Of a stretch of 64,000 nt of DNA, positions 25,486-33,491 are shown in pieces. Made by a program: the position numbers and the translations under genes. The first letter of the stretch is position 1; each line of letters opens with the position of its first letter. Source of the DNA: JAVBTR01 sp031556065 (GTDB lineage: Bacteria > Bacillota > Clostridia > Christensenellales > Aristaeellaceae); the NCBI GenBank assembly GCA_031556065.1, contig JAVBTR010000060.1:29177-93176 (forward strand), read 5' to 3'. The notes under the pieces were generated by a model. That model had not been told where the DNA came from and did no database searches. It was given only the letters and a program-made list of their open reading frames with translations.

Positions 25486-25532
25486 ACGAGAACCCCCTTT
25501 TCCTTTTTCTAAAAGGGAAAGGGGGTTCTCGT
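25486..25532. terminator. Bidirectional hairpin between convergent ECF pairs (family copy 2)
   Basis: ACGAGAACCCCCTTT pairs with AAAGGGGGTTCTCGT, extending into the CC-rich loop. It lies between two convergent operons. It shares with 3147-3188 and 53662-53705 the ACGAG/CTCGT stem base, a poly-pyrimidine upper stem, and the upstream flank ttttccttttggaggagag. Confidence 0.75.
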
Positions 25533-25545
25533 AAAATTCCATCAT

Positions 25546-26466
25546 CTATTTAACAGCCTCATCAAAGGCTTCGAAGAACTCTGGACAGGCCCAGCTGCCG
25601 CAGGCGGATAGGGTGTCGCCCTGGACCATCAGTTGGAGGGCCAGGCCGGAATCCAGCTGGATCAGAAGAGTACAATCGGTGTTTAAGAGGGTGGCGTTTT
25701 GGTAATCGGCGTTGGCTAGGAGGGTTTCTACCAGGGCGGAGGCTTTGTCACTGTCGGTGATGCTGCCCTTGCCGGAAAGCTCCAGGCCGGTTACGGTGCC
25801 GGAAAGCTGCAGGGTATCAGAAAGGGTTTCATTTCCAACTCGGGCGTTGCCTGCATAGGAAACGCGCTGGAATATACGAAGGGTTCCGTTTACATTAGCG
25901 GCGATGGCAGCGCCGTTCATGCCGCTTATGGCATAGACGGTTTCCCCCTGGGAAACGGCATTGCTAAAGAGGGAGTCGGTGGTGGAAAGGCTGGGCTCGC
26001 TGGTGTATTCCGCGATCTGGCCCAGTTCATCCCCCAAGAGGCTTTCGGGGATAGAGGAGGGGTTGGTCATCAGGCGGTAATACTTGCCTTCTACGGCAAC
26101 AAGAGGAAAATCGGCTCCTTGCTGGGCAGCCCAGACGGAGCGGTATTCCGGGGTTTGGGTGCCGGAAAGGCGAATGCTGCCTTGGGGCAAATCCAGCATG
26201 GCACGGAGTTTGGGCTGGGTATCGTTTTGGCCGGCGGCAATGGAATGAATGGTATCAGGGTCCGGAGCGGCGCCCTTGGGGACCAGAACGGTTACAAGCG
26301 CTACCACTACGCATAGGGACAGGGCGGCACCGAAAGCGGGCCTTAGGTAGAAGGGTTTGGGTTTTAAATTGGATTTTGCTAGGATTTTGTTTTTAAGCGG
26401 GATGCCCGCATTAAGGCCGCCCAAGGCTTCATTGGCGATCTGCGGGAGTTGTTCAAGGCGTTTCAT
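25546..26466 (-). CDS. Membrane-anchored anti-sigma-type protein (pair 2)
   Basis: A 306-residue protein with a cytosolic N-terminus of about 45 residues, one transmembrane helix (AFGAALSLCVVVALVTVLV, about 44-62) and an extracytoplasmic domain without recognised enzymatic motifs. Its start overlaps the end of the ECF gene by 14 bases, so the two are co-translated. It is unlike the partner of pair 1 in sequence, so the two systems probably answer different signals. The anti-sigma role is inferred from layout and context. Confidence 0.65.
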   Translation of the reverse strand: MKRLEQLPQIANEALGGLNAGIPLKNKILAKSNLKPKPFYLRPAFGAALSLCVVVALVTVLVPKGAAPDPDTIHSIAAGQNDTQPKLRAMLDLPQGSIRLSGTQTPEYRSVWAAQQGADFPLVAVEGKYYRLMTNPSSIPESLLGDELGQIAEYTSEPSLSTTDSLFSNAVSQGETVYAISGMNGAAIAANVNGTLRIFQRVSYAGNARVGNETLSDTLQLSGTVTGLELSGKGSITDSDKASALVETLLANADYQNATLLNTDCTLLIQLDSGLALQLMVQGDTLSACGSWACPEFFEAFDEAVK

Positions 26467-26953
26467 GGGCGTCCTCTCCTTTCAAGGTCTGTTCCAGCTT
26501 TTTGCGGCCCCTGGATAGGCGGGAAGATATGGTTCCCTCGGGCAAATCCAGCATTTGGGCAATTTCGGCAATGCCATAGCCCTGGTAGTAATGCAGCAGC
26601 ATTACTTCTTTAAAGGCCTGAGGCAGGGTGTAGATGGCGTTGAGAAGCTCCTGTTTTTCCTGGGCCTTGTCGATTTCGTCCGGCGCGGGGATTAGTTCGA
26701 AAACAGGGGAACCCAAGACCACCCGCTTAAGCCATGCGCCCCGCCACAGGTCCCGACAGCGGTTTAGCGCTACCTTCAAAAGCCATGCCTTTTCTCGACC
26801 CTCTTCGATCACAGGGGAATTGGTGATCAGACGTACGAAAACGTCCTGGGTTACGTCTTCGGCTTTCTGGCGGTCGCCCAGGTAAAAGTAACTCACCCTG
26901 AGAACGTCGTTGGCGTACTTTTCGTACATCTGCTCAAAATCTTTTTCATCCAT
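26453..26953 (-). CDS. ECF-type RNA polymerase sigma factor (pair 2)
   Basis: A 166-residue ECF sigma factor: region 2 in YEKYANDVLRVSYFYLGDRQKAEDVTQDVFVRL and region 4 in LPQAFKEVMLLHYYQGYGIAEIAQMLDLPEGTISSRLSRGRKKL. It lies 57 bases downstream of cimA on the same strand and overlaps its anti-sigma partner by 14 bases. Confidence 0.94.
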   Translation of the reverse strand: MDEKDFEQMYEKYANDVLRVSYFYLGDRQKAEDVTQDVFVRLITNSPVIEEGREKAWLLKVALNRCRDLWRGAWLKRVVLGSPVFELIPAPDEIDKAQEKQELLNAIYTLPQAFKEVMLLHYYQGYGIAEIAQMLDLPEGTISSRLSRGRKKLEQTLKGEDAHETP

Positions 26954-27010
26954 AGAAACGATTGCCCCTTCCCATTTCTTGCAGGGGTTTTTCCCTTTTG
27001 AGAAATTAAT

Positions 27011-28576
27011 TTATTCGTGGTAAAAGGTCAGCATATAATCAATGGAATCCACCAGGGCCTTAAAGCAGGCCTGGATAATGTTGGTGGAAACCCCCATGGT
27101 GCCCCAATCGTGTACGCCGTCAGTGCTTTCGATAAACACCCGCACGGTGGAAGCCGTGCCGCCGGAATCCAGAACCCGAACCTTGAAGTCCTTCAGGCGC
27201 ATTTGGTTCAAAGTGGGGAAAAACAGGCTTAAGGCTTTTCGCATGGCTTGGTCCAAGGCGTTTACAGGGCCATCGCCTTCAGCGGCGTTGATCTCTTCCT
27301 TGCCGTCCACGTTGATCTTGATATAGGCTTGGGCGCTTTTGGCGAAATCCTCCTGGGCCTGGGGTCGGTGGGATAAAACGTGGAAATCCAATACAGTAAA
27401 AAACTGTTTGCGCAGGCCCAGGGTATCAAGGGCCATAAGCTCAAAGGAGGCATCGGCGTTTTCGTAGGTATAGCCCCGGTATTCCTTTTCCTTGAGGCGA
27501 TCCAGCACTTTTTTGAGCTCCGGGCTGGATTTGTGGATTCCGGGGATCAGTTTTTCAAGCTTTAAAAGCACTCCGGCCTTGCCTGCCTGTTCGGAAATAA
27601 GAAACTGCCGCTGGTTGCCCACCGCTTGGGGGGACAAGTGTTCAAAGGTATCGGTGGCCTTTAAAACCCCGTCGATGTGCATGCCCGCTTTGTGGGCGAA
27701 GGCCGCGCTGCCGATAAAGGGCGCATTTTCCCTTGTGGCGATGTTCATAATCTCGCCAATGGTGCGGGCGGTGGCTGTCAAGGTTTGAAGGGCGCTTTTT
27801 AAAAGCAGTTCATGGCCGCATTTTAATTGCAGCAGGGGGATCAGTGTGCATAAATCCGTATTGCCGCAGCGTTCGCCAATGCCCAGGAAGGTGCCCTGCA
27901 CATGGGTAGCCCCGGCTTCTACAGCGGCCAGGCTATTGGCTACGGCAAGGCCGCAATCGTTATGGCAATGGATGCCAATGGAGACTGGGAATTGGTTGGC
28001 GACCTCCCTGGTGGCGGTGCCGATCAGAGCGGGCAAGGCGCCGCCGTTGGTATCGCATAGCACAAGAAGGCTGGCACCTGCTTGAACGGCGGCGTTTAAG
28101 CAGGCAAGGGCATAGGTCGGATCTTCTTTGAAACCATCAAAGAAATGTTCCCCATCAAAGAAAACCTTTATGCCTTTTGAACAAAGAAGGCGAACCGATT
28201 GGAAAATGATGCGCAGGTTTTCCTCCTTGGAACAGCGCAGCACTTCCCTTACGTGGGACACGGCAGCTTTGCCGAAAATAGAAACCACCTTGGTATGGCT
28301 ATTTAAAATGGCAGTAAGAGCCGGATCGCTTTCAGGGTCGCTGCCAGGCTTGCAGGTGCTTGTGAAAGCCACCAGGGCGGCGGTTTGCAGCGGCAAGGGC
28401 TGAGCAAAAAAATCGGCATCCTTTGGGTTAGAATAAGGGTTCCCGCCTTCGATAAAAGGGATGCCCAGGCTATCCAGCTGGTGGGCGATCTTTCTTTTAT
28501 CGTCCAAAGAAAAGCCAATGCCCTGTGCTTGGGCGCCATCGCGAAGGGAGGTATCCAGAATATCGATCTTTGCCAT
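27011..28576 (-). CDS. cimA: (R)-citramalate synthase
   Basis: Condenses pyruvate and acetyl-CoA to citramalate, the threonine-independent route to isoleucine. The 521-residue protein has the HMG-CoA-lyase-like barrel: LDTSLRDGAQAQGIGFSLDDK with the catalytic Arg-Asp, IGIHCHNDCGLAVANSLAAVEAGATHVQGTF with metal-binding His residues, and GIGERCGNTDL. A C-terminal regulatory domain (about 390-521) follows. The RDGAQAQG segment is that of citramalate synthases of the CimA type (about 520 aa), not LeuA. It lies 15 bases after rlmD; no other branched-chain genes are adjacent. Confidence 0.93.
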   Translation of the reverse strand: MAKIDILDTSLRDGAQAQGIGFSLDDKRKIAHQLDSLGIPFIEGGNPYSNPKDADFFAQPLPLQTAALVAFTSTCKPGSDPESDPALTAILNSHTKVVSIFGKAAVSHVREVLRCSKEENLRIIFQSVRLLCSKGIKVFFDGEHFFDGFKEDPTYALACLNAAVQAGASLLVLCDTNGGALPALIGTATREVANQFPVSIGIHCHNDCGLAVANSLAAVEAGATHVQGTFLGIGERCGNTDLCTLIPLLQLKCGHELLLKSALQTLTATARTIGEIMNIATRENAPFIGSAAFAHKAGMHIDGVLKATDTFEHLSPQAVGNQRQFLISEQAGKAGVLLKLEKLIPGIHKSSPELKKVLDRLKEKEYRGYTYENADASFELMALDTLGLRKQFFTVLDFHVLSHRPQAQEDFAKSAQAYIKINVDGKEEINAAEGDGPVNALDQAMRKALSLFFPTLNQMRLKDFKVRVLDSGGTASTVRVFIESTDGVHDWGTMGVSTNIIQACFKALVDSIDYMLTFYHE

Positions 28577-28591
28577 AGCGCTTTTCCTTTC

Positions 28592-29929
28592 TTATTTCGT
28601 GGGTTCTAAGAGAAGTACATTTTCCACGCCGCTGGTCCAGCAAAACATATCCACCGGCTGGCATTTGGTGATCCGGTAACCGGCTTCATGAAAAAGCTTG
28701 GCGTCCCGGGACTGGGTGGCCGGGTTGCAGGACACATAAACGATTTTTTGAGGCCCGGCCTTGGCAATGGCGTCGATTACCTGGGGCTCTACACCCTTGC
28801 GGGGCGGGTCCAGGGTGATCACATCCGGGCGATAGCCCTCGTTTACCAGCTTGGGCAAAAGGGTTTCTGCCGTGCCCAATAGGAAATCTGCGTTGGTTAT
28901 TCCGTTATGGAGGGTGTTGGCTTTGGCGTTTTCAATAGCCGGGGACACAGCTTCGATGCCCAGCACCTTTTTTGCTTTTCTGGCCAGCATTAGGGAAATG
29001 GTACCCGCGCCGCAGTATAGATCGGCCACGGTTTCGGTGCCATTTAAGCTGCAAAAATCCAGCGCGGTTTGGTAAAGAAGTTCGGTTTGAACGGGATTGA
29101 TTTGAAAGAACGATTGGGGGGAAAGCTTAAAGATAAGCCCGCAAAGGGTATCGGTGAGCGCTTTATCTCCGTGAAGGAGCTTGACAGTGTCCCCTAGAAT
29201 CACATTGGTGCGGGCCTTATTGGGGCTTAAGTAAATGGAGCTGGCCATGGAAAGGGCCTGGACCAGTTCCTTTTCATGCGGGATGGTATCACCGTTTAAC
29301 ACCACCACGGCCATGGCTTCGCCCTTTTGGTTCACCCTTGTTACCAGGTGGCGGATAAGGCCCCTATGGGTGGCTTCGTTGTAGGGTGGGATTTTGAATT
29401 CGTCCATCCATTTTTTCAGGGCCGCCTGAATCTGGTTGGAAGGCTCCATGGCGATAAGACAGCGCTCAATGGGAATAATATCATGGCTTCGGGGGGCGAA
29501 AAAACCTATATGGGCATTGCCTGACTGGCCACCCACAGGCAATGCGCTTTTGTTGCGGTAGTGAAAGGGCTCCGCCATACCCATAACAGGCGGGACACTA
29601 ATATCCAGCCCGCCGATGCGCTTTAAGCAATCTTTTACCTGCTGCTGCTTATAGAGCAGGGTTTGAGCGTAATCTAAATGCTGGCAGGAGCAGCCACCGC
29701 AGCGCTGATAAAAAGGGCAGGGGGGTTTTTGCCTGTAAGGGCTTTTGGTTTCAAGGGACAAAAGCCGTCCAAAGGCAAAGTTTTTTTGCGCTTTGGTAAT
29801 CACCACCCGGCCGGTTTCGCCGGGCAGCATGCCTTTAACAAAAACGGCCATGCCTTCATGGCGGCAAATGCCCTCCATTTCGGCAGCCAGATTATCGCAG
29901 GTTAAGTTCAGGGATTGATTCTTTTCCAT
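28592..29929 (-). CDS. rlmD: 23S rRNA (uracil-5-)-methyltransferase RlmD/RlmCD family
   Basis: TrmA-type SAM enzyme that makes 5-methyluridine in rRNA. The 445 residues comprise a TRAM domain (1-60), an iron-sulphur motif (CPFYQRCGGCSCQHLDY), the SAM motif VADLYCGAGTISLMLA (about 295-310), DPPRKGVEP, and the catalytic cysteine in VYVSCNPATQSRD. It matches the clostridial RlmD/RlmCD group; whether it modifies one or two positions cannot be told. It is divergent from the glycosyltransferase gene and upstream of cimA. Confidence 0.9.
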   Translation of the reverse strand: MEKNQSLNLTCDNLAAEMEGICRHEGMAVFVKGMLPGETGRVVITKAQKNFAFGRLLSLETKSPYRQKPPCPFYQRCGGCSCQHLDYAQTLLYKQQQVKDCLKRIGGLDISVPPVMGMAEPFHYRNKSALPVGGQSGNAHIGFFAPRSHDIIPIERCLIAMEPSNQIQAALKKWMDEFKIPPYNEATHRGLIRHLVTRVNQKGEAMAVVVLNGDTIPHEKELVQALSMASSIYLSPNKARTNVILGDTVKLLHGDKALTDTLCGLIFKLSPQSFFQINPVQTELLYQTALDFCSLNGTETVADLYCGAGTISLMLARKAKKVLGIEAVSPAIENAKANTLHNGITNADFLLGTAETLLPKLVNEGYRPDVITLDPPRKGVEPQVIDAIAKAGPQKIVYVSCNPATQSRDAKLFHEAGYRITKCQPVDMFCWTSGVENVLLLEPTK

Positions 29930-30000
29930 ACGGCTTCCCCCAATTCATTGCCCCTCATTATAACAGAACATGGGGAAAACGTAAACAAATCCCTTTTCAC

Positions 30001-30030
30001 TGGACAAGCTAAGGATGAAAATGGTAAACT
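30001..30030 (+). promoter_or_regulatory. Possible sigma-A promoter for the GT2 gene
   Basis: TGGACA (30001-30006), 18-base spacer, TAAACT (30025-30030), 26 bases before the glycosyltransferase start. The boxes match the consensus at five and four of six positions. Confidence 0.4.
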
Positions 30031-30055
30031 ATTCAGGTTGATAGGAGGTATAACC

Positions 30056-31015
30056 ATGAACAAGCTGTATGTAGTGGTCCCTTGTTACAACGAAGAAGAG
30101 GTCATCGATGAAACCGCCAAGCGGCTCAAAGCCAAGCTGGAAGCCCTTCAAGGCAAGGGGGTTATTTCAAAGGGTAGCCGTATCTTGTTTGTAAACGACG
30201 GTTCTAAAGATAAGACCTGGCAAAAGATTCAAGCCCTTCATGGGAAGGACGAGATTTTTTCCGGGGTGAATCTTTCAAAAAACCGTGGCCATCAGAACGC
30301 GCTATTGGCGGGGCTGATGACAGCCAAGGATTTATGTGATGTGAGCATCTCCATGGATGCGGACTTGCAGGACGATATTGACGCGGTGGATGAAATGCTA
30401 GAAAGGTATTTCGCCGGGTGCGATGTGGTCTATGGTGTGCGGTCTGAACGGAAAACCGATACGGCCTTTAAGCGCATGACAGCCGAAGGGTTTTATAAGT
30501 TTATGAAGGTTATGGGCGTGGATATTGTGTTCAACCATGCGGACTACCGGCTTATGAGCAAGCGGGCGCTGGAAGGGCTAAGTGAATATAAAGAGGTGAA
30601 CCTCTTCCTTCGCGGGATGGTACCGCTGGTGGGATATCAAAGCGATTCGGTGACCTATGCCCGTGGGGAACGGTTCGCGGGGGAATCCAAGTATCCTCTT
30701 AAAAAGATGCTGGCCTTTGCCTTTGACGGGATTACCTCCTTTTCCATTAAGCCCATTCGGTTTATTACTACCTTAGGCGCGGTGATTTTCGCTATCAGCT
30801 TGGTAATGGTCCTGTATTTTCTTATCAGAAAGCTGATAGGCTTTACCGTGGAGGGCTGGACGACCCTGGCCTGTTCTATTTGGGCTATTGGCGGAATACA
30901 GCTGCTTTCCCTGGGGGTTATCGGAGAATACATTGGGAAGATTTACAACGAAACCAAGCAGCGGCCCAGGTTTATTATTGAATCGGTGCTGGATACAACA
31001 GAAGCGGAGGAATAA
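30056..31015 (+). CDS. GT2 glycosyltransferase, polyprenyl-phosphate (GtrB/DPM1-like)
   Basis: A 319-residue membrane-bound glycosyltransferase of family 2. The N-terminal GT-A domain has VVVPCYNEEEVI, ILFVNDGSKDKTW and the DXD-type SMDADLQDD, followed by the acceptor-region ADYRLMSKRALE. Two C-terminal transmembrane helices (about 238-262 and 272-296) are typical of enzymes that load a sugar onto undecaprenyl phosphate. ATG 30056 has AGGAGG about 7 bases upstream. The donor sugar is not readable. It is followed 2 bases later by a small hypothetical gene. Confidence 0.9.
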   Translation: MNKLYVVVPCYNEEEVIDETAKRLKAKLEALQGKGVISKGSRILFVNDGSKDKTWQKIQALHGKDEIFSGVNLSKNRGHQNALLAGLMTAKDLCDVSISMDADLQDDIDAVDEMLERYFAGCDVVYGVRSERKTDTAFKRMTAEGFYKFMKVMGVDIVFNHADYRLMSKRALEGLSEYKEVNLFLRGMVPLVGYQSDSVTYARGERFAGESKYPLKKMLAFAFDGITSFSIKPIRFITTLGAVIFAISLVMVLYFLIRKLIGFTVEGWTTLACSIWAIGGIQLLSLGVIGEYIGKIYNETKQRPRFIIESVLDTTEAEE

Positions 31016-31017
31016 CC

Positions 31018-31311
31018 ATGGATGGAACAGCCTTGTGGGTAAGGGCGATCAAGCATAGCAAGATTGTGAACCACGACACGGAGCCCTGCGATCACGGCGG
31101 GGTGCTGGAAGCCTTGCAGGCTGTTTGCCAGCGGATGGATTTAGCCCGACCCATTTGGTTGGAGAAGAACCAGCGGGAATGGGATGAGTTTTCCCAAACG
31201 AGGTTTTTACCCAGCCAGTTTATGGAACCAGTCAATTTCGATAGATTAGAGATCGAGTTTATCAACCCAAAGGCAGCAAAAAAGAAAAGCATGGACCCCA
31301 GAAACGGATAA
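31018..31311 (+). CDS. Small hypothetical protein
   Basis: A 97-residue protein not recognised. It is soluble and mildly charged, with a central helical segment (VLEALQAVCQRMDLARPIWLEKNQREWDEF split over two helices) and a Lys-rich tail. ATG 31018 lies 2 bases after the glycosyltransferase stop, and the GAGG just upstream is inside that gene, so it is translationally coupled. The ORF ends 7 bases before an inverted-repeat element. A metabolic or adaptor role next to the glycosyltransferase is possible, but nothing in sequence shows it. Confidence 0.6.
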   Translation: MDGTALWVRAIKHSKIVNHDTEPCDHGGVLEALQAVCQRMDLARPIWLEKNQREWDEFSQTRFLPSQFMEPVNFDRLEIEFINPKAAKKKSMDPRNG

Positions 31312-31353
31312 TGCAAAAGGGACTGTGGCAGCAAGAATAAGGGATTTTCAAGC

Positions 31354-32026
31354 AATATCATTAAGTTAAGCCGGAGAGATCAAAACACCTCCGGCTTAAC
31401 TTTTTGGGGAAAAGAAAAAGGGGAAGGGAAAAAGACAGATTGCCATCTGTCTAAAAAAAGGATATGTAACTGGTTAAAACCATTGCGATCCACCCTGTTT
31501 TTGAAGTGATTGTCGGCATCTTGTGGGTTGTGGGCTATATTGATATCTGAACCGTCACATGCCAAAAGATGATAGCCGCGATATGTTTTCTCCCGAGGAA
31601 AACAACGATTAAATTCGTGAAATAGAAACTGAAAAGCCCTGGGTAGGATTTTACCTCGCTGTTGGTTAAAAGCGGATACGCTTGCTGTATCTGGTGCGTA
31701 ATTGAAATGCTTTAATAACTCGCTGTTCAAACTGCCGCTTTCCATGGAAAAAAGAAGTTTTACCATTGTCTCAAATGGTAACTTTCTGTTCCTAATAAAA
31801 TCCCGTTTGGGATCCATTACGAATGCACCCAAATCTTCTCCCATTTCCTGGATCTTTTCTTCCAGCTTTGCTTTGACAAATGCCGAGTATTTCATTGCCT
31901 TACCTCCTGGCTTTTTTCGTTCAAGAGGCTTCGCTGCAAATTTTTTCTCATTTGTTAAGCCCTTTTTTGTATGAAAAAAGCAAGGCTTTTTCCCTGCCTT
32001 GCTCTTTTTCTTAACTTAATGATATT
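31354..32026 (-). mobile_element. Internally deleted IS4-type insertion sequence
   Basis: A 673-bp element bounded by perfect 17-bp terminal inverted repeats: AATATCATTAAGTTAAG (31354-31370) and its complement (32010-32026). It encodes only the N-terminal part of an IS4-like transposase. Complete relatives are roughly 1.4 kb, so the middle has been lost while both ends remain, giving a non-autonomous element. No convincing target duplication flanks it. It is inserted in another repeat. Confidence 0.75.
31380..31895 (-). pseudogene. Truncated IS4-family transposase
   Basis: A 171-residue remnant on the minus strand. The N-terminal transposase helix-rich domain (MKYSAFVKAKLEEKIQEMGE) and the first catalytic Asp region (LLACDGSDINIAHNPQD, DDE residue 1) are present, reaching LHILFLDRWQ. 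The frame then runs into QSVFFPSPFSFPQKVKPEVF, which is not transposase-like and derives from the far end of the element. The second Asp and the Glu of the DDE triad are missing, so it cannot be active. Confidence 0.8.
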
Positions 32027-32056
32027 TGATACATAAGGGCTGAAATCCCTTAACCG

Positions 32057-32216
32057 GGGGCTGTCGCAATAAGGAAAACGCTGGGACGCTGTCCCAGATC
32101 CAGTTTAAGGGATTTCATCCCTTAAAAATCCCATAATGGGATCAAAGGGATGTATCCCTTTGCGGGTTCCAAGGGCAGAGCCCTTGGCGTTCCTTGATTC
32201 TTATTGCGACAGCCCC
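32057..32216. repeat. Short MITE-like element, copy 3 (160 bp)
   Basis: A compact element with perfect 17-bp terminal inverted repeats GGGGCTGTCGCAATAAG. Inside is a row of palindromes: CGCTGGGACGCTGTCCCAG, TTTAAGGGAT/ATCCCTTAAA, AAAGGGAT/ATCCCTTT and CCAAGGGC/GCCCTTGG. It lies directly next to the IS-interrupted element and upstream of the DUF2975 promoter. Confidence 0.75.
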
Positions 32217-32225
32217 TTTTTATTA

Positions 32226-32254
32226 TTGTCAAACGATAATTCTTGCGCTATACT
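32226..32254 (+). promoter_or_regulatory. Sigma-A type promoter for the DUF2975 cassette
   Basis: TTGTCA (32226-32231), 17-base spacer, TATACT (32249-32254): five of six consensus bases in each box. It starts 10 bases after a MITE-like element. Confidence 0.7.
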
Positions 32255-32261
32255 CAAAATG

Positions 32262-32282
32262 AATTATTGAATAACAATAATT
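32262..32282. promoter_or_regulatory. Operator-like dyad before the DUF2975 gene
   Basis: Perfect inverted repeat AATTATTG-aataa-CAATAATT just downstream of the promoter and 12 bases before the start codon. It is well placed for autorepression by the HTH protein encoded two genes on (inference). Confidence 0.45.
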
Positions 32283-32294
32283 TGGAGGTGGCGT

Positions 32295-33254
32295 ATGAAG
32301 CGTAAACTGTATACAAGCCTGTTGGCAGCGGAAGCGGTTGCTTGTGTGGTTTTGTGCCTGGTACAGGCATCCTTTGGGAATGCTTTTTCCACCATTATGG
32401 CGTTCCCCTTTGAACAGATTGGTCTGGGCTTGCGGGCTCTTTCCCTTTGGGGGTGGCTGGGCAATATACTGGCGGTGGTGCTGTACCTTGGCCTAAGTTT
32501 GCTGCCCATAGCCGCTCTTGTTAGAAAGAGGCGGAAGCTGGAAAAAGAGGATTGGCTTTTGGGGCTTTTAAGCGTTCTTTTGTTTGTGGTGTTGTACGCA
32601 ATGGTCAACCCCGGCATGATAAGCCTTAAGGCGAAAGGGCTTTCCCAGGCTGTAGGCAAAGGGGCCTTGGGCCTTTTGGTTTATTCGGTGCTGTGCGGCT
32701 ATTCGATTCTGAGGATGCTGCGTTTGTTCCGCGCAGGGGGCACCGAAAAACTCCTGGGGTATCTGTCGGTTATGCTGATGCTGATGGGGGCGCTGTTCGT
32801 GTATGCGGCTTTCGGCGCTTGCTTTGGGGCCATGCTGGATTCCCTTAACGCACTGAAGGCGGGCAATGTGGGCAACGAGCATTTACTGGGCACGACCTAC
32901 TTTTGTCTCGGTTTTAAAGCCTTGGTGGATGGGCTGCCCTATTTAATGAATGTGGCGGTGGTGCTGGGGGCGCTGAATTTATTGGATGAAATGCGCCGGG
33001 ACCGGTATTCGGAAAGCACAGTGGCGGCGGCAGAACGTATGTGTCGGCTGTGCGTTGTGGCATTGGCGGCAACGGTGCTTGCCAATATCGGCTTCAACCT
33101 GGTGCAGCTTTTATTGGTTAACGCTCTGATGACCACCCATATAGGGGTGCAGATTCCCCTGGGTTCCATTGGTTTTGTGCTTGTGGCACTGCTGTTAACC
33201 AGGCTGATCACCGAAAACAAGCAGCTTAAGGACGACAATGAACTGTTTATTTAG
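32295..33254 (+). CDS. DUF2975-type membrane protein
   Basis: A 319-residue integral membrane protein with about eight hydrophobic segments. The last 150 residues match the DUF2975 pattern: four helices ending in LTRLITENKQLKDDNELFI, the conserved acidic tail. The N-terminal half adds four further helices, making it about twice the usual DUF2975 length. DUF2975 proteins are regularly followed by a YozG-like HTH protein, as here. Function is unknown; a membrane sensor for the HTH protein is inferred. GGAGGTGG precedes ATG 32295. Confidence 0.7.
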   Translation: MKRKLYTSLLAAEAVACVVLCLVQASFGNAFSTIMAFPFEQIGLGLRALSLWGWLGNILAVVLYLGLSLLPIAALVRKRRKLEKEDWLLGLLSVLLFVVLYAMVNPGMISLKAKGLSQAVGKGALGLLVYSVLCGYSILRMLRLFRAGGTEKLLGYLSVMLMLMGALFVYAAFGACFGAMLDSLNALKAGNVGNEHLLGTTYFCLGFKALVDGLPYLMNVAVVLGALNLLDEMRRDRYSESTVAAAERMCRLCVVALAATVLANIGFNLVQLLLVNALMTTHIGVQIPLGSIGFVLVALLLTRLITENKQLKDDNELFI

Positions 33255-33263
33255 AGGTGGGTT

Positions 33264-33491
33264 ATGGCCATACGAATTTATTTGGAAGATATTTTAAAAC
33301 AGCGGAGGATGACCTCTAAAGAGCTGTGCGCTCTGGTGGGCATTACAGAGGCCAACCTTTCCATTTTGCGCAGCGGCAAAGCCAAGGGCGTTCGCTTTGG
33401 CACCATTAATAAAATCTGCTGGCATCTCAAGTGCGATGTGGGCGATATACTTAAATTCGACGGAACGTTGGAGGGTAACGATGAAACGTAA
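33264..33491 (+). CDS. YozG-like HTH transcriptional regulator
   Basis: A 75-residue single-domain Xre-type regulator: IYLEDILKQRRMTSKELCALVGITEANLSILRSGKAKGVRFGTI with the recognition helix at about 30-42, and the closing CDVGDILKF typical of the HTH_26 (YozG) family. It begins 9 bases after the DUF2975 gene and overlaps the lipoprotein gene by 11 bases. It probably binds the dyad at 32262-32282. Confidence 0.9.
   Translation: MAIRIYLEDILKQRRMTSKELCALVGITEANLSILRSGKAKGVRFGTINKICWHLKCDVGDILKFDGTLEGNDET

Larger units (their letters stand above)
31319..32056. repeat. Inverted-repeat element interrupted by an IS remnant
   Basis: The left end GGGACTGTGGCAGCAAGAATAAGGG (in parts) matches the terminal repeat of the 7726 and 22355 elements. 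After 35 bases it is broken by the IS-like remnant (31354-32026). Element sequence resumes with ATACATAAGGGCTGAAATCC. This shows an older small element that later received an IS. Confidence 0.6.

Noticed and set aside
28577..28700. T-box or leader control of cimA
   Set aside because: The gap to rlmD is only 15 bases, so there is no room for such a leader.
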